5,037 nucleotides of DNA, taken from assembly GCA_937907715.1 (NCBI GenBank), contig CALERM010000030.1:1-5037 (forward strand). Reading direction: 5' to 3'. This document shows, one piece after another, positions 4,386 to 5,037 of the stretch. How positions within the stretch are numbered: the first letter of the stretch is position 1; each line of letters begins with the position of its first letter. The translations under genes were made by a program, and so were the position numbers. The notes below the pieces were generated by a model. It did not search any database. It was not told the DNA's origin and was given only the letters and a program-made list of their open reading frames with translations. Source of the stretch: an uncultured Clostridia bacterium (GTDB lineage Bacteria; Bacillota; Clostridia; Oscillospirales; Oscillospiraceae).

Positions 4386-5037
4386 ATGCGCGGCATCCCT
4401 TCCCTGATCACCGATATCCGAAAAAACATCTTTGCCGAGGTCGCCAGAATGGCATATTCCGGCGATTGCAGCCAGATGGAGGATATTCCATACCGCATCG
4501 TCCCCGGCGACAGCCCCCTGCACCGGGAGTCGGTCTTTCTGGAGCGCGCCATCGCGGGCGAGCGTGTCCGTCTGGCGATGGGGCTGTCCTTGCAGCCCGT
4601 GCAGACGCGGACGCTGCTCACCGAGGGTATGGACCACGCCGCCATCGCAGAGCAATACTATGAGCCGCCGCTCGTCAACATCATTCCCTACGCCTGCCAT
4701 GCCTGCCCGACAAGGCGCTACAGCGTGACAAATATCTGTCAGGGGTGCCTGGCTGCATCCTGTCAGAGCGTCTGCCCCAAGGGCGCGATTTCCTTTGCAA
4801 ACGGCAAGAGCGTCATTGACGAAACCGTCTGTATCCGCTGCGGCAAATGCGCCAGCGCCTGCTCGTACCACGCCATTGCGTTCATCGAGCGCCCCTGTCA
4901 GGCGGCGTGCGGCATGGACGCGATCGGGCTCGACGAAAACGGCAAGGCACAGATTGACTATGACCGCTGCGTTTCCTGCGGGCAGTGCCTTGTAAGCTGT
5001 CCGTTCGGAGCCATCGTCGATAAGAGCCAGATTTTTC
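4386..5037 (+). CDS. Monomeric [FeFe] hydrogenase, group B type (N-terminal part, cut by window edge)
   Basis: The frame is open from ATG 4386 to the end, giving 217 visible residues; GGAGGT lies 9 nt upstream. The N-terminus (MRGIPSLITDIRKNIFAEVA) and the stretch HRESVFLERAIAGERVRLAMG (46-66) match my memory of the clostridial group B monomeric hydrogenase family, in which the H-cluster domain follows. A dense cysteine region comes next: C104/C107, C118-x2-C121-x4-C126-x3-C130-P, a ferredoxin motif at C149/C152/C155/C159, C171/C175, and a second ferredoxin motif at C195/C198/C201/C205-P. Together these could hold several [4Fe-4S] clusters. The catalytic H-cluster motifs lie beyond the window and cannot be checked, so another ferredoxin-domain protein is not excluded. 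The protein should be cytoplasmic, as no signal peptide or membrane helix is seen. Family members exchange electrons with ferredoxin to make or consume H2, or may sense redox state. Expression is probably controlled by the upstream corrinoid riboswitch. Confidence 0.85.
   Translation, partial: MRGIPSLITDIRKNIFAEVARMAYSGDCSQMEDIPYRIVPGDSPLHRESVFLERAIAGERVRLAMGLSLQPVQTRTLLTEGMDHAAIAEQYYEPPLVNIIPYACHACPTRRYSVTNICQGCLAASCQSVCPKGAISFANGKSVIDETVCIRCGKCASACSYHAIAFIERPCQAACGMDAIGLDENGKAQIDYDRCVSCGQCLVSCPFGAIVDKSQIF

Noticed and set aside
4200..4871. 223-residue open frame on the minus strand
   Set aside because: Antisense to the iron-sulfur/hydrogenase gene, whose plus-strand reading has regular ferredoxin cysteine motifs.

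Overview
The window looks like a chromosomal segment from an anaerobic, GC-rich member of the Clostridia, most likely an Oscillospiraceae/Ruminococcaceae-type gut bacterium. This rests on strong AGGAGG-type ribosome sites, a clostridial-style FtsH (C-terminal YLGGDTSLACS stretch, HEIGH zinc motif) and the start of a group B-type [FeFe] hydrogenase. The genus is inference. No phage, IS element, CRISPR array, tRNA or rRNA is visible.

Left part (1-982): a DMT/EamA-family transporter gene runs leftward off the edge and lacks only its last codons. It is divergent from ftsH. The 115-bp gap holds two opposing sigma-A-like promoters whose -10 boxes overlap.

Middle (983-3354): a complete ftsH (611 aa, membrane AAA+ zinc protease) overlaps by 4 bp (ATGA) with a six-helix DUF308/HdeD-like membrane protein. 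The two form a translationally coupled pair. A possible terminator follows.

Right-middle (3355-3960): a small acidic ORF (TTG start, no ribosome site) looks like a genuine protein sequence but may be the remnant of a longer gene. It is followed by non-coding DNA with inverted repeats.

Right part (3961-5037): this is the most interesting region. A near-consensus extended -10 promoter drives a leader of about 390 nt. The leader contains a cobalamin-type (corrinoid) riboswitch, an intrinsic terminator, a further strong hairpin, an 11-bp direct repeat and a small hairpin that buries the ribosome site. It leads into an iron-sulfur protein gene that runs off the right edge. The visible 217 residues carry the N-terminal part of a monomeric [FeFe] hydrogenase of the group B type, with 16 clustered cysteines. 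The catalytic H-cluster domain lies outside the window. The arrangement suggests that corrinoid supply controls a hydrogenase (or hydrogenase-like sensor) gene through transcription termination, which is not a usual target for this riboswitch class.
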